Positions 25,154 through 32,889 of a DNA stretch of 64,000 bases are shown here, piece by piece (the first letter of the stretch is position 1; each line of letters starts with the position of its first letter). The notes under the pieces were generated by a model, which searched no databases, was not told the origin of the DNA, and saw nothing but the letters and a program-made list of their open reading frames with translations. Source of the stretch: Comamonadaceae bacterium (lineage in GTDB: Bacteria > Pseudomonadota > Gammaproteobacteria > Burkholderiales > Burkholderiaceae_C); the NCBI GenBank assembly GCA_015999985.1, contig JAECRA010000020.1:1-64000 (forward strand). The letters run 5' to 3'. A program made the position numbers and the translations under genes.

Positions 25154-26395
25154 ATGAAGTTGAACGCTTTGCGGGCGCGTGCGCACGAATTTATCGACGG
25201 AGTGACCGATTTTCCGGTCCTGCCCACAGCCGCGACTTTGTGGCAGCGTTTTCAGCAAGACAGGTTGGGGCTGACGGCCAGTTCGCTGACCTTCACGTCC
25301 ACTCTGGCGTTGGTTCCATTTTTCGCCATCGTCCTTTCGGTATTCACGGCGTTTCCGTTGTTCTCGGAACTTCAGGCTGCGCTGGAGCAGTGGCTGATTG
25401 AAAGCCTGATCCCGGCCAGCATCGCGAGCAATGTGCTCGATTACCTGACACAGTTCGCAGGCAAAGCGAGTGAACTGGGTGTGGCCGGGGGTATTGGTTT
25501 TTTCATCACCACCCTGATGCTGGTGCTCACGATCGACCACACCTTGAATGATATTTGGCGGGTGACCATTCAGCGTCCTTTAGGGCAACGCGTGTTGGTG
25601 TACTGGGCTGTGCTTACCCTGGCTCCGCTGGTCATGGGTGGAAGCCTGGCCATTACTTCGTACGTGGTAACGCGTTCGCGCGGTGTCTTGCCCGACTTGC
25701 CAGGCGGCGTGAACTTTTTGCTCGACACCGCTCAGTTTTTCCTGCTGGCAGGTGGTCTTGCTCTGCTTTATCGTTATGTGCCGAATACGCCGGTCAAATG
25801 GAAGCACGCTTTCGCGGGAGGCCTGTTCGTGGCTATCTGCATCGGCCTGGTCAAGCAGATCCTGGGTTGGTATCTGTCCCGAATCCCGACATATTCGTTG
25901 ATATATGGCACCTTTGCGGCAGTGCCCATCTTGCTGCTCTGGATCTACATATGTTGGCTGATTGTGTTGTTTGGGGCCGTGATCGCGGCTTATCTGCCTA
26001 GTCTCATATCCGGGGTCGCGCGGCGTGGCGGCGGACCAGGGTGGGAGTTTCAACTGGGGTGTGAAGTCTTGCAGGTGCTGGCCGACGTGCGAGATTCCAA
26101 GTCAAGGGGCATGACACTGCCGGACCTGGCTCATGCCCTTCGCGTCGATACCCTTCAGCTGAGCCCCGTGCTTGAAACGCTGCAAAAGCTGGATTGGGTC
26201 GGGGAGTTGGCAACTTTGAAGGAGAACGAGCAGCCTCGTTATGTGCTTTTGACCAACCCCGATCAGACCCCTCTTGCTCCGCTGATGGAGCGCTTGTTGC
26301 TGGTGCCCGATGAGGGGCTTGAGTCCTGGTGGCGCCATGAGGGCGTAGCCGCCTTGAAGGTAAAAGACGTTCTCGAACAACCCCGGCGCACCTGA
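25154..26395 (+). CDS. yihY: YihY/BrkB-family inner-membrane protein
   Basis: This 413-residue polytopic protein has about six membrane segments in residues 30-290. The family motifs are ASSLTFTSTLALVPFFAIVLSVF near residue 42, DHTLNDIWRV near residue 130, YRYVPNTPVKWKHAFAGG near residue 215 and TYSLIYGTFAAVPILLLWIYI near residue 245. The remaining 120 residues form a soluble tail with a winged-helix-like segment (GMTLPDLAHALRVDTLQLSPVLETLQKLDWV), common in betaproteobacterial members. Earlier naming as ribonuclease BN is not supported for this family. Function unknown; possibly cell-envelope transport. Confidence 0.9.
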   Translation: MKLNALRARAHEFIDGVTDFPVLPTAATLWQRFQQDRLGLTASSLTFTSTLALVPFFAIVLSVFTAFPLFSELQAALEQWLIESLIPASIASNVLDYLTQFAGKASELGVAGGIGFFITTLMLVLTIDHTLNDIWRVTIQRPLGQRVLVYWAVLTLAPLVMGGSLAITSYVVTRSRGVLPDLPGGVNFLLDTAQFFLLAGGLALLYRYVPNTPVKWKHAFAGGLFVAICIGLVKQILGWYLSRIPTYSLIYGTFAAVPILLLWIYICWLIVLFGAVIAAYLPSLISGVARRGGGPGWEFQLGCEVLQVLADVRDSKSRGMTLPDLAHALRVDTLQLSPVLETLQKLDWVGELATLKENEQPRYVLLTNPDQTPLAPLMERLLLVPDEGLESWWRHEGVAALKVKDVLEQPRRT

Positions 26396-26447
26396 AACTG
26401 GTTGACTGTTGACGGTCTTATCATTTGCGGCCTCCTAGGAAGCCTTC

Positions 26448-26888
26448 ATGCCATCTTCTGCCTCCCTTGATCTCATTACCATGACTCAGTTGAACCCTGA
26501 CGGAACGGTCCCGGTTTCTCCCACACCGGCGCAGATGGAGGCCCGCGTGGAAGAATTGCAGGAGCAGCTGGAGGATCTCCAGGCCGTCCTCGCCAAACCC
26601 TTGAATGAAATCCTGGCTGACACCGAGAAGTCGAAAGAGGCCGCTGCCGCCTGGGATGCATACAGTGCCATGTGGATGTTGTCGCAACGTGCAATGCGCC
26701 GCGTGGCCCTGGACCTCGCTGTGCAGCAAGGTGTTAGCGAGGCCGAGGTCGTGGCGCGCGCCATGTCGTTTGCCAACGACGTGCTCAACGGCGACGGGGT
26801 GGATCTGGGCGGCACTATTTCCGCACCGCAGATGGAACACATCGCTCGTCACAAACCGTTTCTACGCAAGCAATTCCGAAAGAGTTGA
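26448..26888 (+). CDS. Conserved small protein of unknown function
   Basis: This 146-residue protein has a coiled-coil-prone stretch (MEARVEELQEQLEDLQAVL, residues about 29-47) followed by alanine-rich helices and a basic C-terminus (RHKPFLRKQFRKS). There are no cysteines, signal or membrane segment. AGGA at 26437-26440 sits seven bases before the ATG at 26448; a second ATG at 26481 (MTQLNPDGT) is a possible alternative start. Codon use matches the neighbours, so it is a real gene. I do not recognise a family; homologues appear likely only in related Burkholderiales. Confidence 0.7.
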   Translation: MPSSASLDLITMTQLNPDGTVPVSPTPAQMEARVEELQEQLEDLQAVLAKPLNEILADTEKSKEAAAAWDAYSAMWMLSQRAMRRVALDLAVQQGVSEAEVVARAMSFANDVLNGDGVDLGGTISAPQMEHIARHKPFLRKQFRKS

Positions 26889-26914
26889 AAGGCCGTTTGC
26901 GCGTGCCAAACCTC

Positions 26915-26993
26915 CGCGGAGCAGGCCATGCAGGTGCAGCCGCAGTGCTGGCGGTGTCCCCGGGGGGATGGCGGGCAACCACCTCAGGGGGCG
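26915..26993. repeat. Dispersed three-hairpin repeat, diverged copy 2
   Basis: A diverged relative of the elements at 1085-1187 and 32790-32888. It begins CGCGGAGCAGGCCATGCAGG, has a CCCC/GGGG hairpin near 26958-26968 and ends ACCTCAGGGGGCG. It lies 26 bases after the stop of the unknown-protein gene. The whole interval 26889-27249 contains no gene; it holds this repeat, the palindrome at 27009-27032 and a partial copy at 27092-27130. Confidence 0.5.
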
Positions 26994-27008
26994 TTACCCT
27001 CACCCCCG

Positions 27009-27032
27009 CCCTCTCCCGCCTGCGGGAGAGGG
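27009..27032. repeat. CCCTCTCCCGC palindromic repeat
   Basis: CCCTCTCCCGC (27009-27019) and GCGGGAGAGGG (27022-27032) form a perfect 11-bp palindrome with a 2-base loop. The identical arms recur at 32689-32712, and shorter forms at 11091-11111 and 11160-11178. This is a REP-like intergenic element widespread in GC-rich proteobacteria. Confidence 0.7.
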
Positions 27033-27091
27033 AGCTGATACCCTGACCCGGTACCGCACCCGTCTCTTCCCCGGCAACAAAAGACATAAGG

Positions 27092-27130
27092 CCGCGGAGC
27101 AGGCCATGCAAGTGGAGCCGCGCAAGCAGT
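27092..27130. repeat. Partial copy of the three-hairpin repeat
   Basis: CCGCGGAGCAGGCCATGCA matches the start of the repeat at 26915 (all but one base) but the rest is lost. It is followed about 120 bp later by the end of the LysR gene (27250). Nothing else is recognisable between. Confidence 0.45.
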
Positions 27131-27249
27131 TGAAAGTCTGATGCTGCAGGACGTTATGGAGAGGGCCATTCGTTCCTGAGCGCTTAGTGGGCCGGTGTTT
27201 CTTGCTTATCTCTTTTTCTTGCGGTGCCCGTAATTCGTGGGGACACCGT

Positions 27250-28209
27250 TCATCCGGATTGCAAGACCGCCAATAGGGAGTCCCGTAGCGTGGCAATGTG
27301 ATCAGACTTTGGGGACCCTTTGAGCCAGGCCAATCCCACAGGCGGCAATGAATAAGGCAACACGTGCGGCAATATCTCAGCGGCGCCACCAACGCAAACC
27401 GCTTGCGCGATATCGTCCGGAAGAATCGTGATGCCGCGCGGGAGTGTGCGCAAGGCTGAAGCCATTGTGCGTACAGCGTACGCTTCCAATGCTGGAACCG
27501 GCAGTTTGCGGCCTGCGGCAGAAAAAATGGCTTCGATCATGTGGCCGATGGGTGTTCCAGCTGGTGGAAAAATCCAGTCCATTTCATGTAGCCGTGCAAC
27601 GTCCAATTCTGAATACCGTGTGAGCAAGGCCGCACTTGGACGAGCCACCACCAGACGAGCCCGCTGGTGATAGAGCAGCACATGCTCAATATCGTCACCG
27701 GAATCACCGCTGTCCGGCGAGAAGCGGCATATGGCGCAATCCAGAGTGCGGGCGCGCAGGGCCGCCAGCAGTGGCCCGGTCACGTCTTCGGTGGCGGTCA
27801 TGCTGACCCGTGGACGCAGCGACAACAGGTGCGCCCACGCTGCGTCAAGCACACGGGTGGAGGCATAAGGAATAACACCCAGACGCAGTCTGCCCTGGAG
27901 ACCGGCTTGCACGCTCTCAAGTTCACCCAACAGCGCCTGACTTTCCGAGATTGCGTGCGCTGCCCGGGCTATGACCACTTTACCTGCTGCCGTAGGCTCC
28001 AAGCCTCTGCCAGTGCGGACAAAAAGCGGAGTTCGAAAGACCGCTTCAATGTCTGCAAGTGATCGCGTCACCGACGGCTGGCTGATACCCAAGGTCTCGG
28101 CTACACGTGTGACGGACCGAAGCTGATCAAGGGCCACCAGGAGACGGTAGTGGCGAACCTTGATACGCGACTCAAGTGCGTTTTGTATGAAGAAGCTAGG
28201 GTTATCCAT
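27250..28209 (-). CDS. LysR-family transcriptional regulator
   Basis: This 319-residue protein has an N-terminal helix-turn-helix at about residues 18-78 (HYRLLVALDQLRSVTRVAETLG, SQPSVTRSLADIE, then LFVRTGRGLEPT) and a C-terminal effector domain of GbpR-like type. The effector half includes LRLGVIPYAS and TLDCAICRFSP. It is divergent from the gamma-glutamyltransferase/Bug operon across 109 bp that contain a good LysR-type dyad, so it almost certainly regulates that operon. The ligand is probably the compound taken up through the Bug receptor (inference). An ATG start near the wing of the promoter is clear. Confidence 0.88.
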   Translation of the reverse strand: MDNPSFFIQNALESRIKVRHYRLLVALDQLRSVTRVAETLGISQPSVTRSLADIEAVFRTPLFVRTGRGLEPTAAGKVVIARAAHAISESQALLGELESVQAGLQGRLRLGVIPYASTRVLDAAWAHLLSLRPRVSMTATEDVTGPLLAALRARTLDCAICRFSPDSGDSGDDIEHVLLYHQRARLVVARPSAALLTRYSELDVARLHEMDWIFPPAGTPIGHMIEAIFSAAGRKLPVPALEAYAVRTMASALRTLPRGITILPDDIAQAVCVGGAAEILPHVLPYSLPPVGLAWLKGSPKSDHIATLRDSLLAVLQSG

Positions 28210-28232
28210 GGCTATGAAATAGCGTTTAGTGC

Positions 28233-28252
28233 ATGAATCTATGCAAATTCAT
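28233..28252. promoter_or_regulatory. LysR-type operator between lysR and ggt
   Basis: ATGAAT (28233-28238) and ATTCAT (28247-28252) form a perfect dyad with an 8-base spacer that contains the T-N11-A arrangement of LysR boxes. An overlapping TGCAT/ATGCA dyad lies within it. It is centred about 75 bp upstream of the gamma-glutamyltransferase start, the usual activator position. Confidence 0.55.
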
Positions 28253-28318
28253 TGCCAATAGTCTATTTCAAAAGCGTACAGTTAAAGAACAAAAGGACCA
28301 CTCACTTAGCGGCAACAA

Positions 28319-30157
28319 ATGAGCGAATTCACCACACGGCCGGAGATTTCCGGAACCTTCGGCGTCGTATCTTCAACCCATTGGCTCGCCTCGCAGGCGG
28401 CCATGGGTGTTCTTGAACGTGGGGGCAACGCCTTCGACGCGGCCGTTGCCGGTGGGTTTGTGTTGCAGGTTGTGGAACCTCATTTGAACGGGCCGGCCGG
28501 CGAAGTCCCTATCCTGCTTTGGAGCGAACGTTTGGGCAAAACGCTGGCGATCAATGGTCAGGGCGTGGCACCGATGGAGGCTACGGTTGAGGTTTTTCGG
28601 CGCATGGGGTTTGAGCAAGTGCCAGGCATCGGTCTATTGCCTGCTACTGTGCCCGGCGCATTTGGTGCCTGGATGACTTTGCTGCGTGAGCACGGGACAT
28701 GGTCTTTGGCCGACGTGTTGGCTCCTGCCATTCGATATGCAAGGGACGGATTTCCGCTGATTCCGCGCGCCGTACAAGCCATCTATGCAGTCCAGGAGCT
28801 GTTTCGCACGCAATGGACCAGCTCAGCCGATGTATGGTTGCCGGGTGGCCGCGTACCCGTGCCTGGGGAGCTTTTCCAGCTACCTCAATTGGCAAGAACC
28901 TATGAACGCCTCGTTCAAGAGGCGCAGGCAAGCAGCGAAGACCGGACCACGCAAATCGACGCAGCGATCGAACTTTGGTATCAGGGCTTCGTGGCGCGCG
29001 AGATAGATCTTTACTACCGGAGCGCCAAAGTGCAGGACACCAGTGGTGAGCTCCATGGTGGACTGCTGCGCTACGAGGACATGGCTGCATGGTCCCCAAC
29101 AGTGGAGTCACCTCTGACGGTTGACTTTGGCCGTTATACGCTGGCCAAGTGTGGGTACTGGAGCCAGGGGCCGGCTTTTCTTCAGCAGATTGGAATGCTG
29201 CGTCACGCGGGCTTGGAACAGTTTGCACCTGACACCGCAGGTTTTGTCCACCGCATTGCCGAGGCCGCCAAACTCGCCATGGCTGACCGCCTGGCTTGGT
29301 ATGGCGTGGCGCCTGGCGCGAACACTGAAGTGCAGATGGCGCTGCTGTCGGACGAGTATTTGGGCGCACGTTGGGCCGGAATTGGCGAACTAGCCTCTAA
29401 CGAACTGCGTCCCGGTGATCCGCTTGGCCGGAGCGCTCGGTTGCCCGACCTGGACGTAGCTCGCCGCACATTGCTGACCGCTGACACCCGATTCGGCATT
29501 GGCGAGCCTACATTCGCGGCGCTACCACCTGTTTCTCAATGGGCAGAGCGCGAAGTGTTCGTTGGCGACACCTGTCACATAGACGTGATCGACCGGCATG
29601 GCAACATGGCAGCTGCCACACCTTCGGGCGGGTGGCTTTCCTCCAGTCCGACGGTACCGGCTCTGGGCTTTGCTATCAGCACGCGGCTGCAAATGACCTG
29701 GATGGACGATGGTCTGCCCAACAGCCTTACGCCAGGGGTCGCCCCTTGCACGACCTTGTCACCGTCGCTGGCGCTGCGAGACGGCGAGCCATACATGGTC
29801 TTTGGCACACCTGGAGGGGATCAGCAGGATCAGTGGTCGCCCGCCTTCTTTCTTCGTCATGCCGTTCATGGCATGAATCTCCAGGAGGCTATTGATGCCC
29901 CCGCCTGGCACGTCGATCATTTTCCCGCTTCATTCTGGCCGCGACAAACCCGCTTGAACCAACTGACACTTGAATCGCGGTTCATGCCCTCGGTAATCGA
30001 TGAACTCCGGCGTGCTGGACATGAGGTCAAGGTTGGCCCGGACTGGTCAGAAAGCCGCATGTCCGCATGCAGCAGAGAGCGCGACTCGCGTGGCCGCCTT
30101 CTGCTGCGTGCTGCGGCTAATCCGCGCGGCATGCAGGGCTATGCCGTAGGGCGTTGA
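28319..30157 (+). CDS. Gamma-glutamyltransferase family protein
   Basis: This 612-residue Ntn-hydrolase has the family opening SSTHWLASQAAMGVLERGGNAFDAAVA (residues about 18-44), the GPAGEVPILLW segment, and the autoprocessing site GDTCHIDVIDRHGNMAAATPSGGW near residue 420, whose threonine becomes the nucleophile. FGTPGGDQQDQW near residue 500 is also typical. No signal peptide is seen, unlike periplasmic E. coli Ggt, so it is probably cytosolic and may hydrolyse an imported gamma-glutamyl compound or act as an acylase/oxamate-amidohydrolase-like enzyme. It is first in an operon with a Bug receptor and a GAF protein. Confidence 0.87.
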   Translation: MSEFTTRPEISGTFGVVSSTHWLASQAAMGVLERGGNAFDAAVAGGFVLQVVEPHLNGPAGEVPILLWSERLGKTLAINGQGVAPMEATVEVFRRMGFEQVPGIGLLPATVPGAFGAWMTLLREHGTWSLADVLAPAIRYARDGFPLIPRAVQAIYAVQELFRTQWTSSADVWLPGGRVPVPGELFQLPQLARTYERLVQEAQASSEDRTTQIDAAIELWYQGFVAREIDLYYRSAKVQDTSGELHGGLLRYEDMAAWSPTVESPLTVDFGRYTLAKCGYWSQGPAFLQQIGMLRHAGLEQFAPDTAGFVHRIAEAAKLAMADRLAWYGVAPGANTEVQMALLSDEYLGARWAGIGELASNELRPGDPLGRSARLPDLDVARRTLLTADTRFGIGEPTFAALPPVSQWAEREVFVGDTCHIDVIDRHGNMAAATPSGGWLSSSPTVPALGFAISTRLQMTWMDDGLPNSLTPGVAPCTTLSPSLALRDGEPYMVFGTPGGDQQDQWSPAFFLRHAVHGMNLQEAIDAPAWHVDHFPASFWPRQTRLNQLTLESRFMPSVIDELRRAGHEVKVGPDWSESRMSACSRERDSRGRLLLRAAANPRGMQGYAVGR

Positions 30158-30184
30158 ACCGTTTTTAACCCTTGGAGTAAACCC

Positions 30185-31150
30185 ATGACTTTCATTCGCC
30201 TGAGACACTTACTCGGTGCTTTCCTGCTCGGAGCTGCCAGCATCGCAACAGCAGCGTATCCTGAAAAGCCCATTACTCTGATCGTTCCCTGGGCGCCGGG
30301 CGGATCCACGGACATTCTTGCGCGCGCACTCGCCGAACAGCTCGCCAAATCGCTTGGCCAATCTGTGATTGTCGACAACCGCGCCGGTGCGTCTGGCAAC
30401 ATCGGCTCTAACATGGTGGCCAAAGCGCGTCCTGACGGCTACACGTTGTTGGTGGGGTCAATGAGTACGCACGCGATGAACCCGGCATTGATGGAGAGCA
30501 TGCCCTTCAAGGGTGTTGAGGACTTCACGCCGATCGCTCAACTGGCAAACGTTGTCAACACACTCGTCGTGAGCAACTCAGTGCCGGCAAAGAACGTCCG
30601 CGAACTCATCGCCTACGCCAAGGCCAACCCCGGAAAGCTCAATTACGCCAGCGCCGGTGCCGGCTCAACGAATCACCTCAGCGCCGTGTTTTTTGAGCGC
30701 GCTGCCGGCGTGCGCATGACCCACATTCCTTATAAGGGTGGTGCTCCGGCTGTAGTGGATACCGTGGCCGACCAGACTCAAGTGCTGTTTTCTGCAGGCA
30801 CCCAAACACTTCCGCACGTCAAGGCGGGCAAACTCAAGCTGCTCGCTGTGACGGAGGCCAAGCGTTCCGTTCTGCTGCCGGAAGTGCCCACTGTGGCTGA
30901 AACATTACCGGGCTATGAGCTCGGAGTCTGGTATGGCTTCTTCGGCCCGGCTCGCATGCCTAAAGACCTGGTCGACCGCCTCAACGCTGCTGCAAACGCT
31001 GCCATGGCAGATCCGAATGTGAAAGCTCGGATGGACAGCATAGGCGTGGAGGTGTCTAACGCGACGGCTGCGGAGTTTGCTGCCACCTTGCGTAGCGATG
31101 CTGACCGTTACGGCAAGATTATTCGCGAGCTCGGGATCAAGAATGAGTGA
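30185..31150 (+). CDS. Bug-family (TctC) periplasmic solute receptor
   Basis: This 321-residue protein has a cleavable signal peptide (positively charged MTFIRLRHLL, a hydrophobic core, cleavage near ATAAYP). The Bug-family signatures are YPEKPITLIVPWAPGGSTDILARAL, NRAGASGNIGSNMVAKARPDGYTLLVG, and YASAGAGSTNHLSAVFFERAAGV with HIPYKGGAPAVVD. Such receptors bind carboxylates and sometimes act with a TctAB permease; no permease is near. GGAG lies upstream of the ATG, 27 bp after the gamma-glutamyltransferase stop. The ligand is unknown, presumably related to the enzyme next door. Confidence 0.92.
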   Translation: MTFIRLRHLLGAFLLGAASIATAAYPEKPITLIVPWAPGGSTDILARALAEQLAKSLGQSVIVDNRAGASGNIGSNMVAKARPDGYTLLVGSMSTHAMNPALMESMPFKGVEDFTPIAQLANVVNTLVVSNSVPAKNVRELIAYAKANPGKLNYASAGAGSTNHLSAVFFERAAGVRMTHIPYKGGAPAVVDTVADQTQVLFSAGTQTLPHVKAGKLKLLAVTEAKRSVLLPEVPTVAETLPGYELGVWYGFFGPARMPKDLVDRLNAAANAAMADPNVKARMDSIGVEVSNATAAEFAATLRSDADRYGKIIRELGIKNE

Positions 31151-31724
31151 ATCTGAACGAGGTGAAGTCCTCGTTAGTCTGCCTGCTGACGCGTTCTCTG
31201 TCTTGTGCGAGCGCTTGCCCAGAGCCGAAGGTTTTGAGGACGCCATGGGCATTGCAGAGCGCTTTCGTCAAGCGGTGTTGGGCAAGGGGTTGATGACCGT
31301 CAATCGCGTTCATGCGGCTTCGGAGCGAGATGTGCTATTGGAGCGTATCTGGTCTTCCAGGCCGCACGAATATCCTGTCGGTGGTACGAAGCTCAAGTCC
31401 ATGACGAACTGGACTCGGCAACTGCTGCTGCGTGGCGAGCTTTTTATCGGCGAGGGCCTGGGTGCGCTGGAAGACGTTTTCGATGACGCTCAATTGATTA
31501 CATCCATGGGCCTGCGGGCAGTCATGAATGTACCTTTGGTGCGGCAGGATGGCAGTTGCTTCGCGACCTTCAATGTTCTCGGTACACGCGAACGTTGGAC
31601 ACCTGGGGACCAGGTGGTGATCAGGCTCCTTGCTGAACTGATGCGACCTCAGGCAGCCGGATATTTGGCGGATAGGGCGGCCTGTGCGCTGAGTCAGCAG
31701 AAGGCAATGTCTACGCATTTGTGA
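31143..31724 (+). CDS. GAF-domain protein
   Basis: This 193-residue cytosolic protein resembles a single GAF-type sensor domain (inference from VGGTKLKSMTNWTRQLLLRG, an exposed-loop region near FIGEGLGALEDVF, and GLRAVMNVPLVRQDGSCFATFNVLGTRERWTP). The start ATG at 31143 overlaps the Bug receptor stop by 8 bp (ATGAGTGA), so the genes are translationally coupled. Related GAF proteins recur beside Bug receptors and catabolic genes in Burkholderiales; their role is unknown, possibly ligand sensing or a small hydrolytic function. It has no output domain. Confidence 0.72.
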   Translation: MSESERGEVLVSLPADAFSVLCERLPRAEGFEDAMGIAERFRQAVLGKGLMTVNRVHAASERDVLLERIWSSRPHEYPVGGTKLKSMTNWTRQLLLRGELFIGEGLGALEDVFDDAQLITSMGLRAVMNVPLVRQDGSCFATFNVLGTRERWTPGDQVVIRLLAELMRPQAAGYLADRAACALSQQKAMSTHL

Positions 31725-31826
31725 TGTGCGGAGTGCAAAAACCGTTCTGAAGCTTTCATCACCCGGTGGCAGGGTAGAAAAGTCGCTGACTCCTGCCAAC
31801 CACGGCCTTCACGCTTGTGATGGTAG

Positions 31827-32633
31827 TCACTCCGCCAGAAATTCCCGCAACGCGACCAACACTTCGTCCGGCGCTTCAGTCATGAGCGAATGCCCGGCGT
31901 TGACCTCTTTTACCTTGGCGAGCCGCGCATGGGCTGCCAACGCTTTGGCGGACTTGGGCGGTGTCATCTGATCGTTGCGCCCAACCAGAAAGAGGGTAGG
32001 GCAGTGCACGGCTGCCATGGCCTGCTCGCCGCCTGCGTAGCTGTCGCATGCCTTGAAGCCCGTGTAGAACACGTTGGTCTTGGAGTTGCTGGCCAGCATC
32101 CGTCGCATCAGGGCGCGTGAGCCGCCGTAAAGCCATGTTCCGGGCCCCAGTGCGGAAGGTGGCGGAGCCAGCATCGAATGCGAAAACTGATTGACCATGG
32201 CAATCGCTTTTTCTGGCGCCTTGACGGAGTTTTCCAGAAGAGCGGGTGATACCTTCATGGGGTATGCGGCACCGGCCAGCACCAGATGGCTGACGAGCGC
32301 AGGTGCGCGTGCGGCGGTCTCCAGCGCAATCAACGAGCCGAAGCTGTGGCCTACCAATGCGACTTGGCTAAGGCCTGCTGCAGCACTCAGCGCAATGATC
32401 ATGTCCGCGGCTTCCTCCACTGTCGCAGGGGGCTCGCCCATGCTCTTGCCTTGCCCTGGCAGATCAATGGCCAGCACGTTCCACCCATGATTGGCCATGT
32501 ACCGGCTTTGCAAGATCCAGACGCTGTGATCGTTCAGAACCCCGTGGATGAAAATGACAGTCGGCTGCGCGGCATTGAACGCCTTGCCACCCGTATAAGC
32601 GTAGATTTTTTGTTCGTTGACGGTCAGGAACAT
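31827..32633 (-). CDS. Alpha/beta-fold hydrolase
   Basis: This 268-residue hydrolase carries FIHGVLNDHSVW (oxyanion region, residue about 28), the nucleophile elbow LVGHSFGSLIA near residue 93, the acid in FLVGRNDQMTP near residue 214, and the histidine in VNAGHSLMTEAP near residue 244. All triad residues are present. The LPGQGKS segment is typical of esterase/haloperoxidase-like members. No signal peptide. It is convergent with the GAF gene; a long-looped GGCAGG/CCTGCC dyad at 31768-31797 lies in the gap. The substrate is unknown. Confidence 0.86.
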   Translation of the reverse strand: MFLTVNEQKIYAYTGGKAFNAAQPTVIFIHGVLNDHSVWILQSRYMANHGWNVLAIDLPGQGKSMGEPPATVEEAADMIIALSAAAGLSQVALVGHSFGSLIALETAARAPALVSHLVLAGAAYPMKVSPALLENSVKAPEKAIAMVNQFSHSMLAPPPSALGPGTWLYGGSRALMRRMLASNSKTNVFYTGFKACDSYAGGEQAMAAVHCPTLFLVGRNDQMTPPKSAKALAAHARLAKVKEVNAGHSLMTEAPDEVLVALREFLAE

Positions 32634-32676
32634 ATCTTTATTCTCCAGCGCCTAGCGCCCTTGGATGCGCTGCCGG

Positions 32677-32712
32677 CCCTCACCCCAACCCTCTCCCGCT
32701 TGCGGGAGAGGG
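32677..32712. repeat. CCCTCACCCC...CCCTCTCCCGC palindromic repeat
   Basis: CCCTCACCCCAA leads into CCCTCTCCCGC (32689-32699), a 2-base loop and GCGGGAGAGGG (32702-32712). The arms are identical to those at 27009-27032. It lies upstream of the hydrolase gene (minus strand) and beside a copy of the three-hairpin repeat. Confidence 0.7.
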
Positions 32713-32789
32713 GGCAGAAGCCCGGAGGCGCACATGAAATGTTGTGCAGTTTTTCCACGCGCTCCAGGGTAGTACCCCAATCAAAAGGT

Positions 32790-32888
32790 CGCGGAGCAGA
32801 CCATTCGTGAGTAGCAGCGGAGCTGGCTTTGCCAGGCCGCTGGCTGCGTCCCCTCGGGGGGAAGGCGCGACAGCGCCTCAGGGGGGTG
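32790..32888. repeat. Dispersed three-hairpin repeat, copy 3
   Basis: The best copy of the family seen also at 1085-1187. On the minus strand it begins with a C-run and contains GGCGC-tgtc-GCGCC, CCCC-cgag-GGGG and CTGGC-aaa-GCCAG hairpins in series. It starts two bases after the metY stop codon, as copy 1 does three to four bases after soeB. The rest of the interval 32634-32889 has no gene. Confidence 0.65.
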
Positions 32889-32889
32889 C

